Below are positions 1-12,285 of a stretch of 64,000 bases of DNA, piece by piece. Position 1 is the first letter of the stretch. Each line of letters opens with the position of its first letter. The stretch is taken from assembly GCA_004794655.1 (NCBI GenBank), contig SMMW01000534.1, positions 2,797,501-2,861,500 on the forward strand, written 5' to 3'. Under the pieces are notes generated by a model that saw only the letters and a program-made list of their open reading frames with translations, did not search any database and was not told the origin of the DNA. The translations under genes were made by a program, and so were the position numbers. Source of the stretch: Marisa cornuarietis. Its lineage: Eukaryota > Mollusca > Gastropoda > Architaenioglossa > Ampullariidae.

Positions 1-84
<84 letters not shown>
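1..84. repeat. (CAT)28 microsatellite
   Basis: Twenty-eight uninterrupted CAT triplets open the window. The L2-like LINE end near 28,050 finishes in a short ATC run, so this could be the tail of a similar element lying outside the window. That link is inference only. Confidence 0.95.
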
Positions 85-931
85 GCGTTGGTTTGATATT
101 CGTGCTGGGCAGTAAAGTTGTGCCAGTCGATTCAGTTGTGGATCGGTGTAGAGAGAACTCTCACAATAAGCTGGCCCGGGAAAAGTTAAAGAATTTACCT
201 TCGTTTTTACCTTACAGCTTTAGAGGGTGAGCTAAAGTCTTGCATTTATGACAAGACAGCCGTCGAGGTCAGAGGCTAGTGTTCAGAGGTTTAGTGATTC
301 CTTGCCCAGTCAAGATAATCTTTTACGCGATTTGCAGGTTAAAATTCATTGGTTTTTAATAAACAAAATTATATTTCGTGATATTTCCAATTTGAGCAGA
401 AAATGTTAATGCACATTAGCTAAGGTGGTAACAAGTGTAAGACACGATCTAACTTACAAGAAGTTAGTTTGTAATTTTGTACAGAGTTAATAGAAAGCAG
501 TGAGTTTTCAGGAATCACTTTGGGTCTAACTGAAACTTCATAGACAAGTGGCGGAATGTGTGCACCGTCTGTTTGTGAGTGGAAGCTGAGTTCACCTGAA
601 CAAGGTCATAGTGAAGACGAGAGTTTCCCCAGAAGAAATTCTGTCCATCTCATCATTGGAAGACGATGGAAATAGTCCAACCCGCATGGATCATCTCGAC
701 AATTACCTTTGGAAATTACCAGTTGTGTAATTCTTGTCTGTACGTGTCAGTGGGGGGGGGAGAGAACTCCGCTGTGCGCTGGGGAAGTAACTCTTGCTCG
801 GTGAGGACTCCACCCAGGTATTGAGCAGCAGACATTGTAAGTCTCACCTGACAGCACCTAACACCTTAACACACGGACCCAGTTCCAGTGGTCGGTTGTC
901 ATACAGACTTTCTCCGGTTTGGAGGAGTTCA
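85..931. other. Spacer with no recognised gene
   Basis: Moderately AT-rich spacer downstream of lectin gene 1. No open frame of note, no repeat family and no RNA gene was recognised. Confidence 0.5.
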
Positions 932-1197
932 GGGGCCAGTTGCACAACACGTTTCTAAACCTTAAAACTGTTCTAAAGAAGCAAAATCTCATCTTAGCCA
1001 TTTTGATGCATTACAGAAGAACATGCAAAAAATTGTACTGACAGGACGGAAAGTCAGACTTAAATAACTTTATCTTACTTAAAGCAGCTTTAGTTTTAAA
1101 AATTCTTAAATTGTGGTGTACACTTTAAACTAATTATCTAAATAGAGTTGAAGCCTAAAAGTGTTTAAAGTTAGAAATGTGTTGTGCAACTGGCCCC
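932..1197. mobile_element. 266-bp MITE with GGGGCCAGTTGCACAAC ends
   Basis: The left end reads GGGGCCAGTTGCACAACACG and the right end is its near-perfect inverted complement (GTGTTGTGCAACTGGCCCC), with about 26 bp of terminal inverted repeat. The interior is AT-rich and has no coding capacity, so this is a non-autonomous DNA transposon. No clear target duplication was visible and the superfamily is not assigned. Confidence 0.8.
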
Positions 1198-1440
1198 AGA
1201 CGTTTAGTTGCGAACATTTGTCCACAGCACCCAGAGCTTGTGAGACTGGAGAATGTGTGAATACCACAAGAGAGAATGTTATTTGGAGCATTAGTTAGTG
1301 CTTAATAATAGTTCACTCATTTGTAGGGGACAAATGTCATTGCTTGTTCTGTAAATTATTTGTGAAAGTGTACATTTGTTCTGGCCTACATAAAAAAAGA
1401 AAAAATGTTTTGGGGCGACCACGATATGACAGCAGGAAGA

Positions 1441-1515
1441 CCACGTACAGATGTTTTGCTGTTTGTAGACTGAAAGAACACGTGTAAAAGACGAGGTGTA
1501 TGTCTGTGTGTTGTA
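1441..1515. repeat. Lectin 3'-flank repeat, copy 1
   Basis: Begins CCACGTACAGAT and continues to a GAAAGAACACGTG core. Related blocks sit at 12729, 23479 and, split by a LINE, at 30957 and 32145. Each lies a few hundred bases beyond the end of a lectin unit on the minus strand, so it appears to be part of the duplicated unit rather than a random repeat. Confidence 0.6.
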
Positions 1516-2030
1516 CGGATCTGTGTCTCTAACAGAATATGTTATATACTGTACTACATCTGTCACTCAGCATTTTATTGACCTGTCAGTTTCTGTAGCA
1601 AGTAATGAACAAAGTTTCTGAATGTAACAACTTATAAAACATTATCTGAGGTCAACAATGCTGCAGGAAAGAATGGTTAGGCTGGTCACCATGTCCACTA
1701 AACATGACTAGACAGCTTCACTAGATACGCGTAGTCCTCTTATTCAGCAAAAGGAAAACAAAGTGAGACTTCAAAGCTTGGCTTGGTGAATAAACTAACA
1801 AATTAAGTTCTGAAAGTGTTACAAGTGTCTGACATTTTGGAGGGAGTAGGGCGGTGTATTTGTTTGGGACTAGGGTGAATATACCGTGCATTTATAAAAT
1901 TAAAAACGAAAGGAGTTAAAATAAGCTTTCGCTCACTTTGCCAACAGCATTTAGTGTAAAGAAGAAATCAATGTTTTCAGAATAATTTTTGAAGTCAAGA
2001 TATTTATCTGAAGAAGGAACTGATGTGAGA
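1516..2030. other. Spacer with no recognised gene
   Basis: Spacer between the flank repeat and the polyadenylation signal of lectin gene 1. Nothing recognised. Confidence 0.45.
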
Positions 2031-2032
2031 GA

Positions 2033-2038
2033 TTTATT
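2033..2038 (-). promoter_or_regulatory. Polyadenylation signal, lectin gene 1
   Basis: TTTATT on the plus strand is AATAAA on the minus strand, 108 bp past the stop. The surrounding motif GACAAATAAATCT recurs at the same place after lectin genes 2 and 3, which supports function. Confidence 0.75.
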
Positions 2039-2145
2039 TGTCTCACGACATGGGTTGATAATGACAAATGGTCGGTAGGCTTGCTATAAACGTCGATAAA
2101 GTTTTCAAAGGACATGTGTAGCTAGCTGATTGCCTCCCTTTCTTC

Positions 2146-5100
2146 TCAGATGCTACAGGCGATCCACGAAGCGAAGACTGCGTACACCTTTGACGAGTCC
2201 CAGTCAAGCGCCTGCGCATCAAAGCCATAAGGGGATCTGGCCTCGACTGTCATGTCGACCCTGACATGTTCAGATCGCTCGGTTTCGAGATGAACGAAGC
2301 CAAGAGACACCCACGGGACTGTGGTGAAGGGGCGAGCGAAGTTGACGTGGATGGCGTGAGTTCTCCGTGGACGACCATCAGGTCCAATTAGGTTGGCCTG
2401 TAAATATGGTCTAAACGTCAAAATGCCGGTCTCGCCTGCACAAAAAAACAGCACCATTAAATTCCATCCATCCTGTTTTAAAGCTCAAGAAATCCTTACA
2501 TATATCGGAATATATCGGCTCGATACCATCATTCATAGAGTAACTAATGTTAGCACATTTGTGATTGAGTGCCTGTATGTGAGGTGAGCCTGTGAAGTGT
2601 CTGTAACCTGGTCAGCAATAGAAGCTGATCTCCAGAAGCTGATCCTCTAGTTCGGTTGTTTTTAAAAAAAATAACGAGTAAAGATCAGTAGCTAATTAAA
2701 AAAGAAAGATATAGAGCATTATATAGAGCACATATTTATAAAATGTATACAGATTTATAACATGTCAAAGGGTAATTTCGATGGAATACAATGTGAATGT
2801 CACAAGAAATAAAAGTAAGGTCGTGTATTGTTCATGACAAGGTCTCCAAAACTTCTCTCTTTTCTGGTACTGAGACAGAGCTGCTCAAGGGACACTACTG
2901 CTTGCAAACGATTTACGAACAGTTTTGCCGAATTGGCTTTAATACCGTAGTCAGACATTGTCACCTGTCAAGATGGGTAACTATGTACAATAGCAGGATG
3001 CTAAACAGTGTCATCTTAGTTACCGACTTTTCTGTAGAAAATCTCTAATACTTGTGTATTTGTTTCAACTGATCATGTGTTATCATTTATCACTAGCTGC
3101 ATGTTGTTATTTATCATCCCCTGACTTTTTCAGCAGGGTGAGTTTAACCAGAACATGGCAAACAATGTTTGTTCTCACACAAATAGGAATAGTTTGATAA
3201 CAATTTATGTAAGTTTAACCTGCTTTAAACCATGTGTGTCTTCGTTGTTTTCTAAAAATGTTAGAGACGTTGAAAGAGTACCTCAATAATTGTTAAGTTT
3301 ACAAGATCGAATCAGAGGAAGTAAAGAATATTTGAGGTAAAGACAACCACTCACATCGTTTTTCATTGATTTCATTTCGCATTCCTGAAACATACAACAT
3401 TAAAAGCTCATCACTAAAAATAAAAATAATATAGATTATAGTAAGAAAGAGGGTAAGAAAAAAGAATTTATTTTCACTCTATCTAAAAGAGTCTACACAT
3501 AAACTGACACAGACAAATGGAAGGCCGGCAGTCGATGTTGATTTTTAGTGAGTTCTAGAATTTAAAGTAATTAGCACATGAATCTCACACCTAATCATGA
3601 ATGCCCATCGTGTTTCTGTTATATCCTGGCATCATACCATATTACTCTAATCACAGGCAGTAATAATACTTAGTATTTCAGGTACACTATCTCACAGGGG
3701 TCAGCTGACTAACTGCATTTTGACAGGAGGTCGAACGTGTATCCAGGCCTAAAAAAGAGACAGATGCTCAAATCAAAACCTCACAACTAGTAATAAATAT
3801 GTAATAAATCCTCAATACGTTTAGAGACTGGCGAAACGTTCTCATATTCCAGAAATAGTTGACTTTAACACCAAAACCTTTATGAATGAGGTCATGAAAT
3901 GTTTGTTTCTTATATTGAGGTGAATAATTTTGGCCCGTTTGCCTATGTCGTTAAGTAATCTTCTTTATGTGTGAATAATTTTGTTTGCCTGAGTGTGACA
4001 AATTCTGGCTTGTTTGTATTTGTGTAAATATTTGTGTATAATTATAATTTTGTAAAATTGTCACGACCACCGCGCAGTGTATCAGTCTCTCAATTCTTTC
4101 AACACATACACGGAGCCTGACAACTACGTGTTCTTTCACACAAATTAAAAGAAAAGAATGATTTGTCTAACGAATCTCTCTGCTTTACTAACTATTAATA
4201 AAAAAAAAGAAAACAAGAAAAATACACAAATGAAAAAGTCAGTTATTAACCGATTCTTACACTTAGATTACTTTAAAACAACAAAATCCCTAGCATTTGA
4301 GTCTTTCCTTTCTGAATATCTAAAAGAATGCCTAAAGCCCTACACAACGAATTCGCTCTAAATAATTCCTACTCGCCCTACTCCACAAATTCTTCTTTCT
4401 AATCCCTACCCTACTCTTTGTTTTCTCTTCCTAAACCTCTTTCTTCTCCTAACTGACTTCTCACTCCTTCCTCGCGCTCTCCCTCACGTCATTCCCTTTA
4501 TTTTTTTACATCACTCATACACGTCTTCCGAACAACTGACGTCATTCACGCTCTTTCGTTCCTCCACATTAATCCTTATAAAATTTAAGCTTAATCAAAC
4601 GATACGATCAATAACTAATAACAATGATACCTGACATAAGGATTGCTAGACTGATAGCTCTTTCTTGATTCGGTGGGTGGTGGTGTATGACCTTTTTACG
4701 TTGGTGAAGAAGTTAGTCTGGTTGATTCCGATAACGAACAAGACTCTAGCCTGCTAAATAGTTCCCCGATCCTCCACCCATCGGCACTAACTTCTTAGAG
4801 GGACAAGCGGCGCTTAGCCACACAAGACTGAGCCCGTCACAACCTGACCCTGAGATCGCTCCACTTCCTGGATGGTCGCATCTCCTGCTTTTGCTCCCAA
4901 ACAGGTCTGATATCTGCAGCCTAGCGAACATAGTAATGCCACACTCATTTAAGCAACAATAGGTCTGCGACTCTCCCTCATAACCTGACCTTGAGATTGG
5001 ATCACCTCCTGGGTGGCCGTATCTCCTGCTATTGCTCCCAAAACAGGTCTGTGCCCTTGTCAAGGAGGAAAAGGCCCCACTACCTTGTGGGTACTGCCAT

Positions 5101-8100
5101 GAAGCATAGGCTAAGGGAGACCGACAGAAAAACAGTTGCATTGCCACATATCCGATGCCAGGGACACTGGCTCCGTTGCCTTATGGGCAGTCTCTGGAGG
5201 GATAGAGGCTAAAGGAGATCGCCGTTACACGAAAACTCCGCTGCCTTGTGGGAAATATCGAAAGGAATAAAGGCTAAGGGAGCACAGCCTACATAAAAGC
5301 AGGATGTTGGCACGGCATCCGTATGTATCACCTTCCTCGACGAGGGCACCGGTCAGGGCTCTGCCTCGCTGGATAAAACCCACCAAGTCTGGAGGGGTGG
5401 CTCGGGTCTAGGGCCCTCGTTTTTGCACCTATGACGGCTCGGTCGGCTACCTTAGCAAGTCAATAGACAACCGTTCGTGGTGGGGCTTAGAGATGAGATA
5501 GGCGCCGCCATGCGAATTAAGTCCACAGACAAGATATGATGGTTCGCAGCAATAGAAATTACATACTGGATCGGTCGTGGCGCATTCAAAATACGACCTC
5601 TCCGGGTGAGGGGTGCCAAAAGTGGATATTTCCGTCACGGGGGGATCCCAGCCGGCTGCCCTGCCTGCTGTCAACACAACTTTAAGGTTATTAAAGATGA
5701 CAAGGACTGGTCGTGGATGCCAATGTGGCAAAGTGTATCTCACTCGAGACATTACAGATTGGATGTTGTGGGACTGGCAGAAGTTCGATGGGCTGGGTTC
5801 GGAAGACGTAGATAAACTGTTATCTTACCAACGACCCGCTTCAAGTCAAGCATCCAGCAGTCGAAAACGAGGGCATATCCAGGTGCGCATGTTAACAGTA
5901 ACCACAACCTCGACCTTTTGACACTGCCTTTGAAACTATCGACTAAGCGTCGCACAACTAACCTGTATATTTTTCGACCTACAGAAGCTACCGGACTGCC
6001 GATCTCTTGCAAGCGCGTATCGGAAGAAATTTTGCTGCCCTGAATTACTTCGACTACGGTGTGGATACCCTCTCGGACCATATCATGAAGGGCCTCTTGA
6101 GATCGGCCGAAAAGGTTATCGGACACCCTAAGAAGAGAATAAAGCCCTAGGTAACTAAGTTTAAGTTCTTGACCTTTGCGACCAGCCCCAAACCATGGAG
6201 AGTGACAAGCTAAACAACCAGGAGACAACTGCTTCCTACAGGAAGGTCAATCATAAGATACTGAAAGACAGGAAGACAGTCAGGTTAGCCTGGATGAAGG
6301 TGAGATGCAGTGAGATCGAAGACGTTGTGGCCTAGGGAGGCAACCTGAAGGCCAATCGCCCTCTCAAGACCCTCACCAATGAGAGTCGACAGAAAACGTC
6401 CGCAATCGAAAACAGCGAAGGTAGCCTGCTCGTGGATGTCCTAGACCGCTGTACGAATCACTAACTGCTGATGACAGAATCGAACATCTTCCAAGACTCC
6501 CAGGAAACGATCTCCGACCTAGGGGACCTGCAAGTCCTATTGCAGAGTTAAAACGAGCCTGAAGGGAGGAAAGTCCCCCTGGGTGGACAGTGTTCAGCAG
6601 AGTTGATCAAAGGTGACAGAGATGAGATAGTGAAGCTCTTACAAGACTGTGCCGAAGGTCTGAGCAACCAAGCAGTGATCACAAGAGTGAATGCAGTCAC
6701 TAGTCGTACCCTAGCCTAAGAAAGATAACGTGAGCCAGTGTCAGAACTAGTGCACGATCAGCCTGATCAATCACCCAAGAAAAGTTATGCTAAAAGTGAT
6801 CCAAAACTGCCTTACACCGGCGACAGAGGAAATATAAGCTGAGGAACAGGAGCACCATTGAGCAAATCATACATAGTCGAGTCCTCATCGAGAAGCACTT
6901 TCATCATGGTAAAGATCTTTACCATAACTTTATGGCATTGAGTAGAGTAGAACACGAGGGGCTATGGAACCTTTAATGGGAAGGAGGGTCTGGTACGCAC
7001 CATCAAGGCCCTGTACGATGGCTTCAGGAGCTCGATACTTTTCAATAGCCACAGAGGGGGGAGGGGGGAGGGGGGTGTACGGCAAGGATGACCGCTTTTA
7101 CCACTGCTGTTCAAAATCCACCTCGAGAATATCATCCGGGATACACCCCAAGACCAATGTCGCGTGTCAGTCACATTTTACTGTTTCTGTGTTTTCTCCT
7201 AGCGCACTAGACGCTCACAGAAAAGAAAGGGAGCACACAGCATACGACGGTTGACATCATTTTTCAAAGGATATTTTAATCCTCCGAGGTTACGTTGAAT
7301 GCGGCCGACGCCTTTGCAAACAGAAGAAAAACTGAGTGACTAACATAAAGGAGTAAACAAGCTGTTTACTGAGGGACCTTTAAGGGCGGGCGCAAGACCG
7401 GTCCTGCGACTGTGACTTCACCTCTGGTGCTCACCATCAAATCTCCCCTATGACTGGTAATGATAAACGACTCGCCAGTTTCCGGATTGAATGAATAAAT
7501 GAAAGATTTTTCGGCTCGGTTCTCTCTGTGTCGAAAATGTTGGATTTCTTTCTGTGCATGAATAATTTCGTCTTTTTGTGTGTCTTGTGTAAATAATGTC
7601 AAATTATGTTCATCCTTGTTAACAATTTCGGTTGTTTTTTTTTAACTGCTCGAAACCAAGCATTTTTGTTATCTTCTTAAGATTAATGCCAGTTTTGTAT
7701 GAAACATGATACAAGCCGACAAAAGGTAGCACAAGGATGTATTCTGTCCTCTGTTCTTTCCTATTTTTCTCAAAACAAGAATCCCCGTAGCCAGTCAAAG
7801 ATACCAGAGAACCTACTCTTTTCGCGTACATAACCTAATACTGATTTATATATTGGCGGCATTGCAGGGTACATCTTTTCATTCACTCCATTTTTTCTTA
7901 AAACAGACCAGAGTTTATTTCTGCCGACAGAATCAAAAGCTTTCTTACTGTGGATAAACACAACATATAATTTTTTGTTATTTATACGATATTTTTGGAT
8001 AATATAAAATAGTGTAAAAATATTGTCTGTTGTGCTGTAACCTCCCAGAAAACCCGCCTGTTGCTCTTTTCTTTTCTTTGTTGTTCTTGTTAAGCCCACT

Positions 8101-9311
8101 CTGTTAATAATCTACTTAAGATATTAGTATAGATCTTACTTATTACACTTGTTAGTAGTTATATTTTTATAGATGATTTTTAATCTTCTTTAGTAAAACG
8201 TAGCTTTATATTAGTTTATTAGTTGCTATATTGCTTTCTTTCTGTAACGAATATTTCACGTCTCATGTGGTAGATCGATTTTTGAAACTGTGTAACAGTT
8301 TTTTACCCTTCGCATTTTTTACTAGCATTTTCTATCATACCAATCGCTGGCCTTGTTTCTAGTTCTTTTCTTTAACATTCCCACAGCAGAGTTGTATAAT
8401 TTCATAGATATAGTTTCTACTGACAATGATTCATGTTGTCTGCGTGAGAATGAAGAGGTCATAGAAAATGACAGGAACGATGTTAATAGCTGTCAGAGAA
8501 AACCAGTATTTCTCACCTGAAATACTTTCTTCCAGTCTCGTCAGTCTACTCCCCTGGTTTTCGATTAAACCTGTTAGAACCTGGACAATATCACCCACTA
8601 CTGTAACAAAACAAACAGGCGTCATAATCGATATTGACATGATAACGACTACATATAAATGACACAATATTGCAATAAATATAATGATATTACTGAAGGC
8701 GTTTTACATCGATTTTTCATTATTCACAGCTGGCAAACGGTAATGGAGTTAAATAGTGTTAAACGACAAAGCAATACTTAACCAAACTCATTGACAAATG
8801 ACTTAAACGGCTATCAAAATCACAAAAAAATCATGTAACATTTGGAATAAGAAGCTTTTTAATCATTTTAATCACATTCGAAGTTTGCATGTTAGTGTAC
8901 CTAACAAAATCCTGTCTTCTTTGATTAATGCCTTTGTTTTGTAGTAACATGGTGTAACTTTCGATTATTCTGTTACCATCGTGAATAGAAATTTGTCATT
9001 TGTCTCTCTCTCTCTCTTGGTTTCTCTACCTTTTTGTGAAGAATCTTATTTCAATCAATGGGCTGGGAGAAAGGGCAAAAAGATATTCTTTCCCGTCTGA
9101 ATCTTTTTTGAGGAGGTGACTGTTCCCCTCCCACTCTGGTTCCTGATAATGACATACGTAAAATAGTCGAAAAACTGGAATAAAGTCTTAAATACAGTAC
9201 ATGGAATAATGCTCCACTTCAAAACTACATACCGCTTGGAAGAGGCGTCGACAAAATCTCGGTTGTCATCAAGACGACGAGTACAATAAAGCGACCTCCT
9301 GCGGTAACCAT
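2146..9311 (-). CDS. H-type lectin gene 1 (three exons)
   Basis: Predicted secreted lectin of 150 residues. Coding exons on the minus strand are 9311-9233 (79 nt, signal peptide with core FIVLVVL), 8600-8517 (84 nt) and 2435-2146 (290 nt, H-type lectin domain, stop TGA). All borders are GT-AG and phase 1, so the codons rejoin in frame. Exon 2 encodes a short amphipathic stretch (VQVLTGLIENQGSRL) that may form a coiled coil for oligomerisation. The domain carries the family core PFTTVPWVSLGFVHL, a conserved Arg in VRVD and the C-terminal DWDSSKVY and SWIAC. H-type lectins bind GalNAc-type sugars as trimers or hexamers. As I recall, the HPA ligand site includes an Arg, a Trp and a His; here Arg and Trp are kept but Asp follows the Trp. 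Intron 2 is 6.1 kb and full of LINE debris. A 5' UTR acceptor (TTTTTTCAG) precedes exon 1 at 9366-9367. Confidence 0.85.
2587..4650. other. Lectin gene 1 intron 2, duplicated non-coding part
   Basis: Non-coding intron sequence paralogous to 13420-13504 plus 14721-16250 in gene 2. A segment around 3150-4030 also recurs, rearranged, at about 11130-12090. A stretch near 4441-4560 resembles 21241-21375, sharing GACGTCATTCACGCTCTTTC. No gene was seen. Confidence 0.6.
5600..7170 (+). pseudogene. Decayed RTE-like LINE in gene 1 intron
   Basis: The segment around 5700-5815 decodes to a fragment (RLDVVGLAEVRWAGFG) typical of the apurinic-type endonuclease start of RTE-like elements. From about 6340 the sequence follows the better-preserved element at 21393-23095 with many stops and indels, including a recognisable LKGGKSP-like stretch, a PLPKK-like stretch, ISLISHP and LIEKHFHHGKDLYHNFM. 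It stops near 7150. The 5' limit is uncertain and may reach about 4700. It is inactive and shared with gene 2 (16265-17760), so it predates the duplication. Confidence 0.7.
7370..7850 (-). pseudogene. Unassigned element fragment, copy 1
   Basis: Paralogous to 17964-18420, where the same strand is open for 125 codons. Here the frame is split by stops. The product family is not recognised. It probably belongs to an old transposable element inside the intron rather than to the lectin gene. Confidence 0.4.
7770..8099 (-). pseudogene. LINE reverse transcriptase fragment
   Basis: The minus strand decodes to a piece of a non-LTR reverse transcriptase palm: a QAGFLGGYSTTDNIFTL stretch followed by a KKAFDSVGRNKLW motif. 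The FADD catalytic box is absent, so it is a dead fragment. It is missing from the gene 2 copy, where RTE sequence (18421-18618) occupies this place. The lineage resembles the L2/CR1-like pieces at 30992-32144 and 39650-40540. Confidence 0.7.
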
Positions 9312-9365
9312 GGTGACAAACTTCACCTGTCTCTGATGACACTCACGTGCAGAGGTCAAAGAGTT
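9231..9365 (-). other. Exon 1B of lectin gene 1 (signal peptide, 5' UTR)
   Basis: ATG at 9311 opens MVTAGGRFIVLVVLMTTEIL, a clear secretion signal. The exon ends at 9233 before GTATGT. It differs from the gene 2 copy (19639-19717) at only two of 79 coding bases. The acceptor at 9366-9367 implies a further non-coding 5' exon nearer the TATA box. Confidence 0.8.
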
Positions 9366-9530
9366 CTGAAAAAAGAAATCAAAGTCTTATTCACTACAGT
9401 GCAAGGCTGAGGTCGACACTGTCTTCCAGTTGTTTGTTGCTAACTAGAATCTTTGTCTGCGGTGTGTAAGGGTCAGTCACATACTGAACACAGCTTGTGC
9501 CATGTGACAGGGAGAGACACAGGATGGCGG

Positions 9531-9538
9531 TATATATA
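9531..9538 (-). promoter_or_regulatory. TATA box, lectin gene 1 exon 1B promoter
   Basis: TATATATA on the minus strand, about 220 bp upstream of the start codon. The flank CCCATTGTCTCGTATATA is conserved at the gene 2 promoter (19973-19979). Transcription would begin near 9505, leading into a short untranslated exon, possibly with a donor GTATGT at 9484. Confidence 0.55.
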
Positions 9539-10421
9539 CGAGACAATGGGAGGCATCAAAGGTAGTCAACGAATACCTGTAAAAGGATGTCCTTAAAATG
9601 ACAAGACCGGACATAGATATCACTTACATCAGAGCAGTTTCATCCATTATCTATAACGTTTCTAGGTAAAGATGGAGGCGTGTGCTTCAACAGCACATTA
9701 ACCTTAATCTCTTTACACGGATGTTGCTAAACAGCATTTTTCTCTCACACACCACAGTGAGTGAAAGTCCAGGTCACAGTTGCTGTGGACAAGAGTTAAA
9801 TTTTAGGGCCGACATGATAAAGTAAGGGCGAGTTGGCTGGTATTACTAAACAGTAAGGATATGGAGAGCTGGCAGACTTATCCATGGTTCCTTGTGGATA
9901 CATAGCTGATCGTTCTCTTCGGTAATCAGAAATCTCAGGCATGCTTTGATATAAGTAGGAGGTCACTAATACTATAACAGATGTTTGCTGTAAATACAAG
10001 GTGAATACACTGTGTTATGTTTTCTAGAATAGTTCATCTCTTGGCCGGGTGCTTATACGCTTGAGCTCTGAAAGAGTTAGTTAGTGGCTTGTTAGTTCGT
10101 TAGTTCCCAAAAACATCTGTTTTAGATAACGAGCTAAAGATGTTTAGTTAAGTTACTCTATTGAAGATTTCCCTTTTACTCAGTGCTCCATAATCCTCAT
10201 TTGTTAGGCCATTGAAGTTGTCAGACTTGCCGTAACCAGTGTTTTCATAACCGGACACATGTGTTTGTTTGTGTACACATCTTCATGAGCTTGAATGATT
10301 TATGTGTACTCGATGACAAGGTCCTGAGTTTGGCTGACTAGAGATGTCACTACATCCAGTAAACATGACAGTGAAATCTTTGTGCAGAGAATTTAAAAGG
10401 AAAATTTTTCTTTATATGTAC

Positions 10422-10482
10422 CACTTAAAACTGGATACAAGAAAGTCTCAAAGGAAAATGAAAGGAATCGTACAGAAGCCAT
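10422..10482 (-). other. Candidate alternative first exon 1A of lectin gene 1
   Basis: ATG at 10482 starts MASVRFLSF and the exon ends before GTACAT, in phase 1. It aligns with exon 1A of gene 2 (20630-20708) but lacks 18 nt, exactly six codons, from the hydrophobic core. The frame is preserved, so it may still be used, with a weakened signal peptide. Splicing to exon 2 at 8600 would be in frame. Confidence 0.6.
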
Positions 10483-10727
10483 GTTCACGACCCGAAGTAT
10501 ATCTATAGGTCGAAGAAAATTAACATTAGATGAATTTGGTTAGAAAGGTGTAACTAGTTAGGACCAGTTGGTCAAGATGACATCCATGATAAAAATAAGA
10601 GATATAAAAAACAAAAAGTAAAAATATAAAAAGGTATGATGTACTTTTCAGTGTTTTTTCACAGCGTGCGTCAATGCCTGTGTTCGTGCATATGAACGTG
10701 TTAATGTGTGAAAGTGCGCACGCAGCT

Positions 10728-10730
<3 letters not shown>

Positions 10731-10770
<40 letters not shown>
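10731..10770. repeat. GT/GA microsatellite
   Basis: A short GT run followed by a GA run. It corresponds in position to the longer GT tract at 20958-21054 in copy 2. Confidence 0.85.
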
Positions 10771-10774
<4 letters not shown>

Positions 10775-10959
10775 CGTGTAGGGAGATGTTAGATAACCTA
10801 TTAAAAGGACGTTAACTCTGTTCGTTAACACTTCTCTAGCTGAGTGTCTGCACGAGTCGATGACATATCTTAGGGAAAGGATCGAGCGATAATGGGGTTT
10901 TTTTTTTTCATCGTCTCCTTTACCGTCAAGACTCGCACAGACTGAACAATGTGACACAT

Positions 10960-12120
10960 GCGCAAAAGACTGTCCCCGTCCTCGTCTTTATTATCTGTAT
11001 CTCATGCCATTCTTGCCTGCATACAGCAAAAGTAATTCAACCAAAAACGAGAAAAATACCCAAATCAAAACAGACCAGAACAAAAGAAAAACTAGACTTT
11101 ACAAAGAAGTGTTAGTAATAAATACATATTAATACTTTTGTCAAAAACTTCATGAAAAAGGATATCGAATGTTTGTATATTGTTGTGGTGATAAATTTAT
11201 GCTTCTTTGCCCATGTCTTAGTAATATCGACTTTATTAGTGAATAATGTTGTTTGCCTGTATGTGAAAAATTGTCTGTGTAAATAGTTTCAGTACTTTTG
11301 ATCTCCTTACAAGGACAAAACCGGACTTAAACATGATGTTTATTAGAGGAGTCTGAACAGCCGAGATTCTGGTTTTTTAAAAGGAAAGTGGGAGGTGCAT
11401 GTATTGGCATCACATTAACTTTGACCTTTTACAACCTTTTACAACACCCTTGACCTGTTGTTAAAAGAATCCTCTAACAACAAATACAGAAACTTAATAT
11501 TAATGTAAAAAAGTTGTATTCTTTGTAATCTTTTTCTCTTTTTTGTAATAAATGCACTTGACAGAGGAATATAACATTCTAATAAATTTTTTTAGTGCAA
11601 AATATGGGCTTGCTTCTGTTCAGAATTCATGCTTCTGGCGCTATATCCAGACCTGGCTCTCAAGCTTAAACACTTGACATTTTTTAAAAGAGAAGAGATG
11701 AACCATAACATGGCAAACAATGTTTGTTAGAGATATTGACTACTTTAATAACATTTTATTTTAAACTACTTTATATCATGGGTGTCTTGATTGTTTTCTA
11801 GAAAAGTTAGACAAGGAGAAATACTACATCGAGAATTGTGAAGTTTACAAGAGAGAATCAGAGGAAATGAAGAATATTCCAGGAAAAGAAAACCACTCTC
11901 GTTGTTTTTCCTTGAATTCATTTTATCGCAGACAGTCGTTGTTAACTTGTAGTGAGTTCTAGCAGTACATTAATCTCACACTCGATCATAGATGCATAAC
12001 GTATTCCTATAATATCTTGGCAGAAAACCATATTTCTCTAATCACGTGCAGTAAGAATATATAGTGTCAGGCTTTACTATCTGACAGCAATAAGCAAACA
12101 AAGGACAGACGAACAATGGT
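10960..12120. repeat. Rearranged copy of lectin intron 2 sequence
   Basis: 11130-11290 matches about 3870-4030, and 11690-12090 matches about 3150-3700 and 15230-15780, but in swapped order. This is a third, rearranged copy of intron sequence lying between genes 1 and 2, perhaps a relic of another lost unit. No exon was found in it. Confidence 0.55.
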
Positions 12121-12174
12121 GTACAAGATTTATTTCTTACCAGCAAATGGTCAAAAGTACTGAGTGTACAACGG

Positions 12175-12285
12175 CCAGGATTATCATCGTTGCGTATCTG
12201 GAGTATATGGTCTAACACGACTAGAGTCAGTCACGGCTAGGATTATCGTCGTTACGGGTATGGAGTATATTACCTCGACTTCCTG
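12175..12285. repeat. Two-copy tandem repeat of about 60 bp
   Basis: GGATTATCATCGTTGCG...GGAGTATAT recurs as GGATTATCGTCGTTACG...GGAGTATAT. Not seen elsewhere in the window. The surrounding 12120-12730 holds nothing else recognisable apart from short TA runs. Confidence 0.6.

Larger units (their letters stand above)
2030..10790. repeat. Tandem segmental duplication, copy 1 (lectin gene 1)
   Basis: The 3' UTR, exon 3, parts of intron 2, exon 2, exon 1B, the promoter region, exon 1A and the flanking GT tract all have counterparts in the same order at 12850-21055. The offset runs from 10,835 bp at exon 3 to 10,226 bp at exon 1A. A block at 9796-9955 is almost identical to 20231-20386. Differences come mainly from insertions and deletions inside intron 2. 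Confidence 0.85.

Noticed and set aside
9055..9342. 95-codon minus ORF overlapping exon 1B
   Set aside because: It reads the signal-peptide exon in another frame and continues through the donor into the intron.
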